Shown piece by piece: positions 18,571-25,708 of a DNA stretch of 64,000 bases. Source of the stretch: Enterobacter cloacae (GTDB lineage: Bacteria > Pseudomonadota > Gammaproteobacteria > Enterobacterales > Enterobacteriaceae); NCBI RefSeq assembly GCF_011078175.1, contig NZ_JAALCJ010000001.1, positions 62,001 through 126,000 of the forward strand. The letters are read 5' to 3'. The notes below the pieces were generated by a model. That model was not told where the DNA came from, made no database searches, and saw only the letters and a program-made list of their open reading frames with translations. Within the stretch, counting starts at the first letter, position 1. Each line of letters opens with the position of its first letter. Made by a program: the position numbers and the translations under genes.

Positions 18571-18599
18571 TTTTTAACAATAACTTAACTTGTTAAAAA
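18571..18599. promoter_or_regulatory. Inverted repeat with ArcA-like box upstream of aldA
   Basis: TTTTTAACAA and TTGTTAAAAA form a perfect 10-bp inverted repeat with a 9-base spacer. Inside it, read on the minus strand (18575-18589), is GTTAAGTTATTGTTA, which agrees with the ArcA consensus GTTAATTAAATGTTA at 12 of 15 positions. It lies 24 bp before the aldA start. From memory, E. coli aldA is repressed anaerobically through ArcA, so an ArcA operator here is reasonable. Confidence 0.55.
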
Positions 18600-18622
18600 C
18601 AGTGTAATTACAGGAGCAGGCT

Positions 18623-20062
18623 ATGACAGTACCCGTACAACATCCTATGTATATCAATGGACAGTTTGTTGCCTGGCAGGGTGATACATGGATTGACGTT
18701 ATCAATCCGTCCACGGAAGAGGTCATTTCCCGTATTCCCGACGGTACCGCCGCAGATGCCCGCAAAGCTATTGATGCGGCAGAGCGCGCGCAGGCTGGCT
18801 GGGAGGCGCTGCCTGCCATTGAACGCGCCAACTGGCTGCGCAAAATTTCCGCCGGTATTCGCGAGCGCGTCAGTGAAATCAGCGCGCTGATCGTGGCCGA
18901 AGGCGGCAAGATCCAGCAGCTGGCGGAAGTAGAAGTGAACTTTACCGCGGACTATATCGACTATATGGCCGAGTGGGCCCGGCGTTATGAGGGGGAAATC
19001 ATTCAGAGCGACCGTCCGGGCGAATGTATTCTGGTGTTTAAGCGCGCCCTCGGCGTGACCACCGGCATTCTGCCGTGGAACTTTCCCTTCTTCCTGATTG
19101 CCCGCAAGCTCGCCCCCGCGTTGCTCACCGGTAACACCATCGTTATCAAGCCAAGCGAATTTACCCCAAACAACGCCATTGCGTTTGCCAAAATCGTCGA
19201 TGAGATTGGCCTGCCGAAAGGCGTCTTTAACCTGGTGCTGGGCCGCGGTGAAACCGTCGGACAGGAGCTGGCCGGGAACCCGAAAGTGGCGATGGTCAGC
19301 ATGACCGGCAGCGTCGCGGCGGGTGAAAAGATCATGACTGCGGCTGCGAAAAATATCACCAAAGTGGGGCTGGAGCTGGGTGGCAAAGCCCCGGCAATCG
19401 TGATGGACGATGCCGACCTGGAGCTGGCCGTGAAGGCTATTGTGGATTCACGCGTTATCAACACCGGACAGGTATGCAACTGTGCTGAACGTGTCTATGT
19501 CCAGAAGGGGATCTACGACCGTTTCGTGAATCGTCTGGGTGAGGCAATGAAAGCCGTTCAGTTTGGTAATCCGGCAGAAAGAACGGATATTGCCATGGGG
19601 CCGCTGATTAACGCCGCCGCGCTGGAGCGCGTGGAGCAGAAGGTGGCGCGCGCGGTGCAGGAGGGGGCTAAAGTGGCTCTTGGCGGTAAGGCGGCAGAAG
19701 GCAAAGGATATTTTTATCCCCCAACGTTGCTGCTGGACGTTCGTCAGGATATGGCCATCATGCACGAAGAGACCTTCGGTCCGGTGCTGCCCGTGGTGGT
19801 TTTCGACACCCTGGAAGAGGCGCTGAACATGGCCAATGACAGTGACTACGGTTTAACCTCGTCCGTTTATACGCAGGATCTGAATATCGCCATGAAAGCC
19901 ATTAAAGGGCTTAAATTTGGCGAAACATATATTAACCGCGAGAATTTTGAAGCGATGCAGGGCTTCCATGCGGGATGGCGTAAATCCGGTATTGGCGGGG
20001 CAGATGGTAAGCACGGTCTGAATGAATATTTGCAGACACAGGTGGTGTATTTACAGGCGTAA
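18623..20062 (+). CDS. aldA: Aldehyde dehydrogenase A (lactaldehyde/glycolaldehyde)
   Basis: The 479 residues align end to end with E. coli AldA. The NAD-binding segment is PWNFPFFLIARK, the catalytic base lies in LELGGKAP and the nucleophile is Cys285 in GQVCNCAERVY. AldA oxidises L-lactaldehyde (fucose and rhamnose pathways) and glycolaldehyde with NAD in the cytoplasm. An ACAGGAGCAGG ribosome site precedes ATG. It is monocistronic and follows ydcF as in E. coli. Confidence 0.97.
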   Translation: MTVPVQHPMYINGQFVAWQGDTWIDVINPSTEEVISRIPDGTAADARKAIDAAERAQAGWEALPAIERANWLRKISAGIRERVSEISALIVAEGGKIQQLAEVEVNFTADYIDYMAEWARRYEGEIIQSDRPGECILVFKRALGVTTGILPWNFPFFLIARKLAPALLTGNTIVIKPSEFTPNNAIAFAKIVDEIGLPKGVFNLVLGRGETVGQELAGNPKVAMVSMTGSVAAGEKIMTAAAKNITKVGLELGGKAPAIVMDDADLELAVKAIVDSRVINTGQVCNCAERVYVQKGIYDRFVNRLGEAMKAVQFGNPAERTDIAMGPLINAAALERVEQKVARAVQEGAKVALGGKAAEGKGYFYPPTLLLDVRQDMAIMHEETFGPVLPVVVFDTLEEALNMANDSDYGLTSSVYTQDLNIAMKAIKGLKFGETYINRENFEAMQGFHAGWRKSGIGGADGKHGLNEYLQTQVVYLQA

Positions 20063-20063
20063 A

Positions 20064-20097
20064 AAAAATCGGGCCTTAACGGGCCCGATTTGAATCA
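20064..20097 (-). terminator. Terminator between aldA and the DUF1120 gene
   Basis: AATCGGGCC and GGCCCGATT form a hairpin shared by the two converging genes. On the minus strand it is followed by eight T, a strong terminator for the DUF1120 gene. On the plus strand the tail TTGAAT is weak, with the A-run before the stem, so it may also serve aldA. Confidence 0.85.
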
Positions 20098-20107
20098 AAT
20101 ACAGCGA

Positions 20108-20770
20108 TTACAGGTATACCAGAGACAGAGTAGCCTGACCGTCGAGCTGGGTGTCGTCGGTGATAGCCAGGGTCGCGGTATCACGAATCACCAGGTTAGA
20201 AACGAAATTAAAACCTGCCGTTGTGATCGCCAGTGGTTCAGTTGTACCAGTGGTCGCAAATGCTGAAGTAGTAAATGCGTCGCTACGTGGAACGACAGAT
20301 TTTTGCCACTTGTCAGCACTCCAGTCGTCATTTTTGATGATGGCATCAACGGTTGCACCATTTGCGGTGACATCCTTCATCCACAGGCCATAGTTACCGA
20401 TTTTAACACCGCCAGTCGTTGTACCTACACCATAGGTGTAGTAAGCGTCTGTCATATCGGCATTACCATGAACTTCAACTGGCAGCTGAGCATTGCTGTC
20501 CTTACGGTCGTCCTGAACTTTAAAACCAACTTTCGTTGCTGCTGTGCAGGTAATCGTTACGGGAACTTCTTTTTCACCAATAACGTTATTGGTGGTAGCA
20601 GATAAACCACCGAGATTAATTCTTCCATAGTCAATCACACCACCATTACCGATTTCTGGTGTGCAAGCTGAGTTTGTCAGAGTACCTTTAACTTTAAGTA
20701 CAGCAGTTTCAGCTGCGAAAGCGGAAGTAGTGCACAACGCGATTACTGTAGCAAGAATTGCCTTTTTCAT
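20108..20770 (-). CDS. DUF1120 fimbrial-subunit-like secreted protein
   Basis: The 220-residue protein starts at the ATG at 20770, with AAGGA just upstream and a clear signal peptide (MKKAILATVIALCTTSAFA, cut before AE). The mature part is a beta-rich Ig-like domain with the two cysteines of pilin-type proteins (SACTPEIGNG and TITCTAATK) and an aromatic C-terminus (SLVYL), as in DUF1120/GltF-type proteins. No chaperone or usher gene lies nearby, so assembly into a fibre would depend on proteins encoded elsewhere, or the protein may be secreted alone. Its DNA is more AT-rich than the flanks. Confidence 0.8.
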   Translation of the reverse strand: MKKAILATVIALCTTSAFAAETAVLKVKGTLTNSACTPEIGNGGVIDYGRINLGGLSATTNNVIGEKEVPVTITCTAATKVGFKVQDDRKDSNAQLPVEVHGNADMTDAYYTYGVGTTTGGVKIGNYGLWMKDVTANGATVDAIIKNDDWSADKWQKSVVPRSDAFTTSAFATTGTTEPLAITTAGFNFVSNLVIRDTATLAITDDTQLDGQATLSLVYL

Positions 20771-21247
20771 CCTTGATCCTTGAATAATGTAGTTAAATGT
20801 AAAAAAAAGATTCATAACGATTGAACGGTTAAGTGTTTTAACTGACCTCTTCCGTTCGGTGGCCATAATAGCGACTTCCCGCATTAAAAAAATTTATAAA
20901 AAATAAAAGACCTTTTAAGAAAAAATCAGCTTTTAATTTTTACTGAATTGTTTTATTGCTCTTATTTATATTCTGAATAAGGTTCATCAGTCATGCAGGC
21001 GGGCGTGCAAACGTTCTGCTGGAACGAACGCCGGGGATGCAAGGCGAAGAGAGAGGAGTAACTTATTGAATTGCAATAAGTGAGTTCATCTGTAGTTAGC
21101 ATGATAACCCCGCTATCCTCGTAAACTACTGTACAGCCCTAATAAATAGGCCGTTTTCCATTACGTTTGAAACATGCAAAATTTTAATGAATTTTTTGCC
21201 GAAGCTGGGTATGTTGGCGCAATCCGTAACAGTCATCAGGAAATTAC
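20771..21247. other. 477-bp non-coding, AT-rich spacer
   Basis: No supported gene is seen. The 5' side, next to the DUF1120 gene, is very AT-rich (runs such as AAAAAAATTTATAAAAAATA at 20886-20905) and probably carries its promoter. A perfect 7-bp inverted repeat CTTATTG-AATTG-CAATAAG lies at 21062-21080. The cybB promoter must be in the last 150 bases, but no convincing -35/-10 pair was chosen. Confidence 0.6.
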
Positions 21248-21778
21248 ATGCGCACAAAATATACAGGTCTGCAAATTTGCATTCACTGGCTGGTCTTTTT
21301 TTTAGTCATTATGGCCTATTGCGCCATGGAGTTCAGAGGGTGGTTTCCGCGAACCGATCGTCCGCTGATTAATATGATCCATGTTTCCTGCGGGATTAGC
21401 ATTCTGGTGCTGATGGTGGCGCGCCTGCTCATCCGCCTCAAATTTCCGGCTCCGCCAATTCAGCCGAAACCAAAAGCGATGATCACCGGGCTGTCCCATC
21501 TCGGACATCTGGTCATTTACCTGCTGTTCATTGCGCTGCCGCTGATCGGCATGGTGATGATGTATAACCGTGGAAATGACTGGTTTGCCTTTGGCCTGAC
21601 GATGCCGCATGCCGCGGAGGGGAATTTTGACCTGGTGGACACCCTAAAAGAGTGGCACGTGACGCTGGCGAATCTGGGTTATTTCGTGATTGGTTTGCAC
21701 GCCTTTGCCGCGTTGATGCACCATTATTTCTGGAAAGACAACACGCTGCTGCGCATGATGCCGAAAAAGCGTCAGTAA
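21248..21778 (+). CDS. cybB: Cytochrome b561
   Basis: The 176-residue protein matches E. coli CybB, with four membrane helices and the haem-ligand histidines in conserved places (CIHWLVF, NMIHVSCG, LKEWHVTLANLG, LHAFAALMHHYFW). It is a dihaem b-type cytochrome of the inner membrane, reported to act as a superoxide:ubiquinone oxidoreductase. AGGAAATTAC precedes ATG. The position shortly after aldA follows E. coli order. Confidence 0.95.
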   Translation: MRTKYTGLQICIHWLVFFLVIMAYCAMEFRGWFPRTDRPLINMIHVSCGISILVLMVARLLIRLKFPAPPIQPKPKAMITGLSHLGHLVIYLLFIALPLIGMVMMYNRGNDWFAFGLTMPHAAEGNFDLVDTLKEWHVTLANLGYFVIGLHAFAALMHHYFWKDNTLLRMMPKKRQ

Positions 21779-21784
21779 CCCACC

Positions 21785-21812
21785 ATGCCCTGCAAACCCG
21801 CAGGGCATTTTT
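21785..21812 (+). terminator. Terminator of cybB
   Basis: TGCCCTGC/GCAGGGCA with a six-base loop is followed by TTTTT. It lies seven bases after the cybB stop and just before the converging oxidoreductase gene. Confidence 0.9.
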
Positions 21813-21818
21813 CGCCAG

Positions 21819-22886
21819 TTATTGCAGTTGCGCCCGCTCCTGCGCCGTTAAATCCAGCGTCTGGGTTGAACCCGTTTGCGACGATTTTACCGCCGCTTCC
21901 AGCACCGCCATCACCGCCAGGGCCTCCACAGGAGGGACCGGGTTGTTAATGTTGCCGTTCAGGGCATCGCGCACATGTATATAGTACTGTCGCTGATCGC
22001 CTTTTGGCGCAGGGATAGTGCTGGCTTCACCCTGGGCATTAAACAGCACCATATTGTCACTGTCTTCCCCCCAGCTTGTGCTACCCGGAATGACGCCCGC
22101 CAGCAGCTGGGCTTCCTGCTGATCGATACGCGCTTTCAGCACGCTGGCTTTATCGCCGTGAACGGTAAAGCGGGAAACGCCACCTGCCACCAGCATGCTG
22201 CAATGGAGGACCACTTTATGTTCCGGATAATTCAGCACCACGTGCGCCCAGTCGTTAATCTCCGCACCCTCACGCAGGGTGGCGATGTTGCCCTGTACCG
22301 ACTGCGGCAGACCAAACAGCTGTAACGTCTGGTCAATCATGTGCGGCCCTAAATCGAACCACAGGCCGCTGCCCGGAACGTTTTGCTCTCTCCAGCGCGC
22401 ACGAACCTCAGGGCGGAAGCGATCGATATGTGACTCAAAGTGTTTTACTTTGCCGATGCTGCCTTGCTCAATGACGTGCTTAATGCCGAGAAAATCGCTG
22501 TCCCAGCGGCGGTTATGAAAGACTGAGAGCAGCAGCTGTTTTTTTTGCGCAAGCGCAATCAGATCGCGCGCTTCCTGCATATCCAGCGTAAAGGGCTTAT
22601 CTACCACCACGTGCTTGCCAGCGTTCAGGGCCATCGTAGCCAGCGGGGCATGGGTCGCGTTAGGGGAGGCGATAACCACGAGGTCGATATCCGGGTGCTG
22701 AATGGCTTCTTCCGGCGTGGCGACAACAAGGACGTCCGGCAGGTCGCGTTTCACCTTCTCTTCATCCCGGGATGAGACCACCGCCAGCTTCAGGCCTTCG
22801 ACGGACCGGATCAGCGGGGCATGGAACGTCTTACCTACAAAACCATACCCGATCAGCGCAATATTCATTGTCTTTACTTTATTCAT
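21819..22886 (-). CDS. Gfo/Idh/MocA-family oxidoreductase
   Basis: The 355-residue protein has an N-terminal Rossmann domain with GYGFVGKTFHAPL, the family lysine in HVVVDKPFTL and the C-terminal substrate domain (FHNRRWDSDFLG, WFDLGPHMIDQTLQLFG). It is closest to the YdgJ/YhhX group. The ATG at 22886 has GGAGAAGG right before it; an internal ATG at 22868 is also possible. It oxidises or reduces a sugar or polyol with NAD(P); the substrate is unknown. It lies 13 bp after a DeoR-family regulator in one operon. Confidence 0.9.
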   Translation of the reverse strand: MNKVKTMNIALIGYGFVGKTFHAPLIRSVEGLKLAVVSSRDEEKVKRDLPDVLVVATPEEAIQHPDIDLVVIASPNATHAPLATMALNAGKHVVVDKPFTLDMQEARDLIALAQKKQLLLSVFHNRRWDSDFLGIKHVIEQGSIGKVKHFESHIDRFRPEVRARWREQNVPGSGLWFDLGPHMIDQTLQLFGLPQSVQGNIATLREGAEINDWAHVVLNYPEHKVVLHCSMLVAGGVSRFTVHGDKASVLKARIDQQEAQLLAGVIPGSTSWGEDSDNMVLFNAQGEASTIPAPKGDQRQYYIHVRDALNGNINNPVPPVEALAVMAVLEAAVKSSQTGSTQTLDLTAQERAQLQ

Positions 22887-22899
22887 GACCTTCTCCACG

Positions 22900-23643
22900 T
22901 TAATGCGCGCAAACGGTAACCTGCAAGGCGCTATGGTCCCCAAGCTCTGCCCAGGGACGATCTAAAAACAGTTGATGAATCCCGGATAACCCTGACACCA
23001 GATACGGTTCGCACTGGTTGAGTTTCAGATGGTCGGCGACGACCCAGTGCGCCTGGCTTGCGGCCAGCATGGCACGCTTCACCTCGGCATCCGCCTCCTG
23101 ACTGGCGCTCAATCCGAGCCCGGCATGGATGGCGCATGCGCCAAGGATGGCAATATCCGCCCGGTAGCGAGAGAGCAGGGAAAGGGTGGCGCTTCCGGCA
23201 AACAGGCGCTGTTTCTGATCCCACTTTCCACCGAGTAGGATCAGGTCAATATCTTCCCGATCGCTAACCTGCTGGGCGATATCAAGAGAAGGGGTGATGA
23301 TGGTCAGCGGCCCCTGAAGGTAAGAGGCAACGGCCAGCAGTGTGCTTCCGGCGTCCAGAAACAGCGTCGAGCCCGCAGGCACGCATTGCGCAACCTGTTT
23401 ACCCAGCCGCTGCTTAATTTCAGGGAGCAAGCTATTCCTGCTTACACGGGTCATCGTCAAGAGATTCAGTGCGATGGCGCCGCCATGGTTTTTTTGTGCC
23501 AGTCCTTGTTTTTCCAGGTCGGTCAGATCGCGACGGATGGTGTCTGCCGAAACCTGCAATCGCTCTGCCAGCTCGGTAATGCTGGCCTGGCCTTGTTCAG
23601 TAATGATATCAAGCACATATTTCTGTCTGGCGGTTTTATGCAT
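22900..23643 (-). CDS. DeoR/GlpR-family transcriptional regulator
   Basis: The 247-residue protein has an N-terminal DeoR helix-turn-helix (residues about 6-57, ASITELAERLQVSADTIRRDL), the hinge KNHGGA and a sugar-phosphate-sensor domain of the DeoRC fold (LFLDAGSTLLAVA, ILGACAIHAGLGLS). The ATG at 23643 is placed by AGGA at about nine bases and by the family N-terminus. It probably represses itself and the downstream oxidoreductase gene; an 11-bp inverted repeat sits just upstream. Confidence 0.9.
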   Translation of the reverse strand: MHKTARQKYVLDIITEQGQASITELAERLQVSADTIRRDLTDLEKQGLAQKNHGGAIALNLLTMTRVSRNSLLPEIKQRLGKQVAQCVPAGSTLFLDAGSTLLAVASYLQGPLTIITPSLDIAQQVSDREDIDLILLGGKWDQKQRLFAGSATLSLLSRYRADIAILGACAIHAGLGLSASQEADAEVKRAMLAASQAHWVVADHLKLNQCEPYLVSGLSGIHQLFLDRPWAELGDHSALQVTVCAH

Positions 23644-23653
23644 GGGGCCGTAT

Positions 23654-23698
23654 CCTGCAAAATGTCGCAATAACTCGCAGTTTACAGCATTTTGCAGG
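23654..23698. promoter_or_regulatory. 11-bp inverted repeat, probable operator of the DeoR-family gene
   Basis: CCTGCAAAATG (23654-23664) and CATTTTGCAGG (23688-23698) are exact reverse complements, with centres 34 bp apart. They begin 11 bp upstream of the regulator start. Spaced inverted arms of this kind are usual for DeoR-family autoregulation. The left arm also contains the ribosome site (CCTGC region), so binding could block translation start as well. Confidence 0.6.
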
Positions 23699-23724
23699 AA
23701 AGTGAATTGGGACAGGAGAGAGAT

Positions 23725-23802
23725 ATGAATTATCAACAGTGTAGTAAGGTGATTATTGCTAACGCATTAATCAGTCATCGAGTACATGTATGTATCTTTT
23801 AG
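23725..23802 (+). CDS. Possible 25-residue small protein
   Basis: An ATG with a strong ribosome site (GACAGGAGAGAGAT, AGGAG seven bases away) opens a 25-codon frame ending in TAG at 23802. The peptide (MNYQQCSKVIIANALISHRV followed by HVCIF) is not recognised and has no signal or membrane segment. It lies divergent from the DeoR-family gene and shares its operator region. The ribosome site is the only support. Confidence 0.3.
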   Translation: MNYQQCSKVIIANALISHRVHVCIF

Positions 23803-24101
23803 GTATGTTGTTATCGCTTTGTTTTACTTAGAAAAGTGGGCTTAAGCTGCCAGAAAATGAGCTTTGACCGGAATCTATAATTAATTTAATGATGATGGCA
23901 TTTTTAAAGCGATACAGGTATACAGCGACAGTGAGGGGTTAAGCGCTTCCCGGGATATTATCTTTCCCGAGCGGTTAATGAAGAAGGGTTGGACCGGATG
24001 GTACGGTTATTTAGTTAACAGCCTCACTGTGCTGGTGGGCGCAGAGTTAACTTTACGCCCACCAGCGAAAAACAATGACTCACCGTTGAATTAATGATTG
24101 C
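23803..24101. other. Non-coding spacer with large inverted repeat
   Basis: No gene is supported here. A perfect 10-bp inverted repeat CTGGTGGGCG (24032-24041)/CGCCCACCAG (24056-24065) has a 14-base loop but no U-run on either side. A second pair, ACAGTGAGG near 23928 and CCTCACTGT near 24022, could close an outer stem. The whole could fold as a structured 3' end of the ariR operon or as an untranslated RNA. Confidence 0.45.
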
Positions 24102-24380
24102 TCAGATATCATCGCGAGTAAAACCGACAACAATTTCAAGCGTGTTTCGAATGACATCGCAGGCTTCGGGCTCCTCGGTAATTTCGAGGGCGTGAATCAG
24201 TTGCAGGATAATCTCTTTATTTGAGAGATTGTCACCGGTCAGCATAATACAGCGGATTGCCGAGCCCAACACTTCAACCTCACCACTGAGATGCTTTCCG
24301 GCATTAAGAAAATGTTCCGCCAGTTCTTTATCGTGCAGGGCTTCAAAATTATACGTCTGCTGCATAATCGCTTTACTCAT
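24102..24380 (-). CDS. ariR: Biofilm/acid-resistance regulator AriR (YmgB) homologue
   Basis: The 92-residue protein resembles E. coli AriR, with AEHFLNAGKHLSGEVEVLGS, LTGDNLSNKEIILQLIHALE and the C-terminal VIRNTLEIVVGFTRDDI. AriR is a small helical dimer that affects biofilm and acid resistance. The ATG at 24380 is preceded by GGTGA; a GTG nine bases upstream is possible. It is the last gene of a three-gene set with ymgA-like and ycgZ-like genes. Confidence 0.82.
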   Translation of the reverse strand: MSKAIMQQTYNFEALHDKELAEHFLNAGKHLSGEVEVLGSAIRCIMLTGDNLSNKEIILQLIHALEITEEPEACDVIRNTLEIVVGFTRDDI

Positions 24381-24403
24381 GGTGGTCACCGTTTCGGTTA
24401 AAA

Positions 24404-24703
24404 TTAGTGTTTCTTGTCTGGAGCCAGAATCGTGTTTTTCGTGAAGAGAGCGCGCATTCGACCAATATCATAATCGCCTATCACTCTTCCCCGGTCGTGC
24501 GATACGCCGGTAACACGCTGGCGTACTTCATCTTCTGCGGCAATCAATGCATTTTTACGTTCATCATTTGATTCAACATTCGCCATCGCGCGCAGGCGGT
24601 TAGCAAGAGACGCAAAGGTAATGGGTCCGTTCTCTTTCAATATGGATAAAACGGCCTCACCGATAAGGTCATCCTTAAGTCGTTCAAATTTAGTTCTATG
24701 CAT
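24404..24703 (-). CDS. YmgA-like member of the YmgB/AriR family
   Basis: The 99-residue protein has an N-terminal segment (GEAVLSILKENGPITFASLANRL) of the kind found in the AriR/YmgA family, and a charged tail (IGDYDIGRMRALF). Its position, between ycgZ-like and ariR-like genes, is that of ymgA in E. coli. Sequence resemblance to E. coli YmgA is weak from memory, so position carries much of the call. It is likely a small cytoplasmic regulator or connector protein. Confidence 0.6.
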   Translation of the reverse strand: MHRTKFERLKDDLIGEAVLSILKENGPITFASLANRLRAMANVESNDERKNALIAAEDEVRQRVTGVSHDRGRVIGDYDIGRMRALFTKNTILAPDKKH

Positions 24704-24820
24704 AGCTTCAATCTCACTCTGCTACACACGGCAGGCTGTAGCATGGGGTTAGTCATCGCTTCCAGGATCTCAATTCTCACTCAGCATGACTAACTTAGTA
24801 AGTAAAAAACAGTGTTCAGG

Positions 24821-25060
24821 TTAACGCTCGAAGAAGAGGGCTATCAGGCCGTTATAGTGCGCTTTCTCGGCATCAGACGTTGATTCTTCAATTCTGCGCA
24901 GCAGCTTTGTACAAATTGTCATTCTGCTCAGTTGTACATTCTCTTTGATGATCTCGCTGACAATGGCACCAAGGGTTTCTTGCTGTGTAGGAACGTTATC
25001 CTTGTTAAAATACAAGGTGATAGCGCTTTCAGCTGTAGAGGGAGCATGGTTACGACGCAT
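24821..25060 (-). CDS. ycgZ: YcgZ homologue, small connector protein
   Basis: The 79-residue protein matches E. coli YcgZ through TQQETLGAIVSEIIKENVQLSR, KLLRRIE and AHYNGLIALFFE. In E. coli ycgZ heads the ycgZ-ymgA-ariR-ymgC operon, which the repressor BluR silences until blue light or cold acts through BluF, and whose products act through the Rcs system. Here the first three genes are kept in order. No bluR, bluF or clear ymgC is in the window. GTGGA stands five bases before ATG. Confidence 0.82.
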   Translation of the reverse strand: MRRNHAPSTAESAITLYFNKDNVPTQQETLGAIVSEIIKENVQLSRMTICTKLLRRIEESTSDAEKAHYNGLIALFFER

Positions 25061-25106
25061 AATATTCCACCGTTAACAAACAATTTTGTAACATCACTGG
25101 CAGTGA

Positions 25107-25160
25107 ATTTATACCATCAGGTCAAATCTGTACACCAAAATTGTACAAGTTTTTCGTACA
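25107..25160 (-). promoter_or_regulatory. Promoter region of ycgZ with three GTACA repeats
   Basis: On the minus strand a TATAAAT box (25107-25113) lies 47 bp before the ycgZ start. Directly upstream are TGTACA (25129-25134), TTGTACAA (25141-25148) and a third GTACA (25156-25160), spaced about 13-14 bp. No canonical -35 is correctly spaced, which suits an activator- or MerR-family-controlled promoter. Control by a BluR-like regulator is inferred. Confidence 0.5.
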
Positions 25161-25230
25161 GATCGGGCTTTTGTCATAAGAACTATCAGAATTAGGGGGG
25201 GAGGGAGTGGATTATAAAGGGAGGAAGAGA

Positions 25231-25246
25231 AGGCCCCGAAGGGCCT
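25231..25246 (-). terminator. Hairpin after the glycine-zipper gene
   Basis: On the minus strand AGGCCC-TTCG-GGGCCT forms a UUCG tetraloop hairpin four bases after the stop, followed by TCTCTTCC. The stem is strong and the U-tract is interrupted. Confidence 0.7.
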
Positions 25247-25250
25247 GAAA

Positions 25251-25523
25251 TTATTTACGGCCCAGCAGTAATCCAAGAACGATACCTACCGCACCCGCTG
25301 CGATTAATCCCGTTAACGGGTTGTTTCTCACGGCTTCAGTAACATCCGAGACGGCATCGCTGGCCTGGGCAGCATATTTTTTCGCTGCACCTTTTACCTG
25401 GTGTTTAGGGGAGTCAACGAATTCACCAAACTGCTGCTGAGCAGAGCCGGATAATTCATCAAGTTTGTTTTTGGCTTTATCGCCAGCGTATTGTGCATTT
25501 TTATCAGTGTCGAGATCAGACAT
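25251..25523 (-). CDS. Glycine-zipper membrane-anchored stress protein (DUF883/ElaB-YqjD type)
   Basis: The 90-residue protein has a charged helical N-terminal part (AGDKAKNKLDELSGSAQQQ) and a C-terminal membrane segment with glycine spacing (LTGLIAAGAVGIVLGLLLGRK without its first residue). This is the layout of ElaB, YqjD and YgaM, which are sigma-S-regulated and tie ribosomes to the inner membrane. The N-terminal part also has a CsbD-like flavour. A full AAGGAGG lies eight bases before ATG. Confidence 0.75.
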   Translation of the reverse strand: MSDLDTDKNAQYAGDKAKNKLDELSGSAQQQFGEFVDSPKHQVKGAAKKYAAQASDAVSDVTEAVRNNPLTGLIAAGAVGIVLGLLLGRK

Positions 25524-25708
25524 TCCAGCCTCCTTTTGTTGATAGTCTAAGGATAGACGCTGATTGCAGAAGTGAGAGTGGATTCGATGAAATCGGCATC
25601 CAGGAACCCATTTTTAGGATATGTCTTTCTGGCATGACCCCCTGACGTTCGAAGGATGTCGTTGATAAATATTTCCCTCGCCGTCTTTCTCTACACAGTG
25701 CAAAGAGA

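Noticed and set aside
24032-24065. Rho-independent terminator for the ariR operon
   Set aside because: The stem is perfect but no U-run follows on either strand, so it is reported only as an inverted repeat.
20590-25250. Prophage or integrative element between cybB and frmR
   Set aside because: No integrase, transposase, tRNA gene or direct-repeat attachment sites were found; only composition and gene order suggest transfer.
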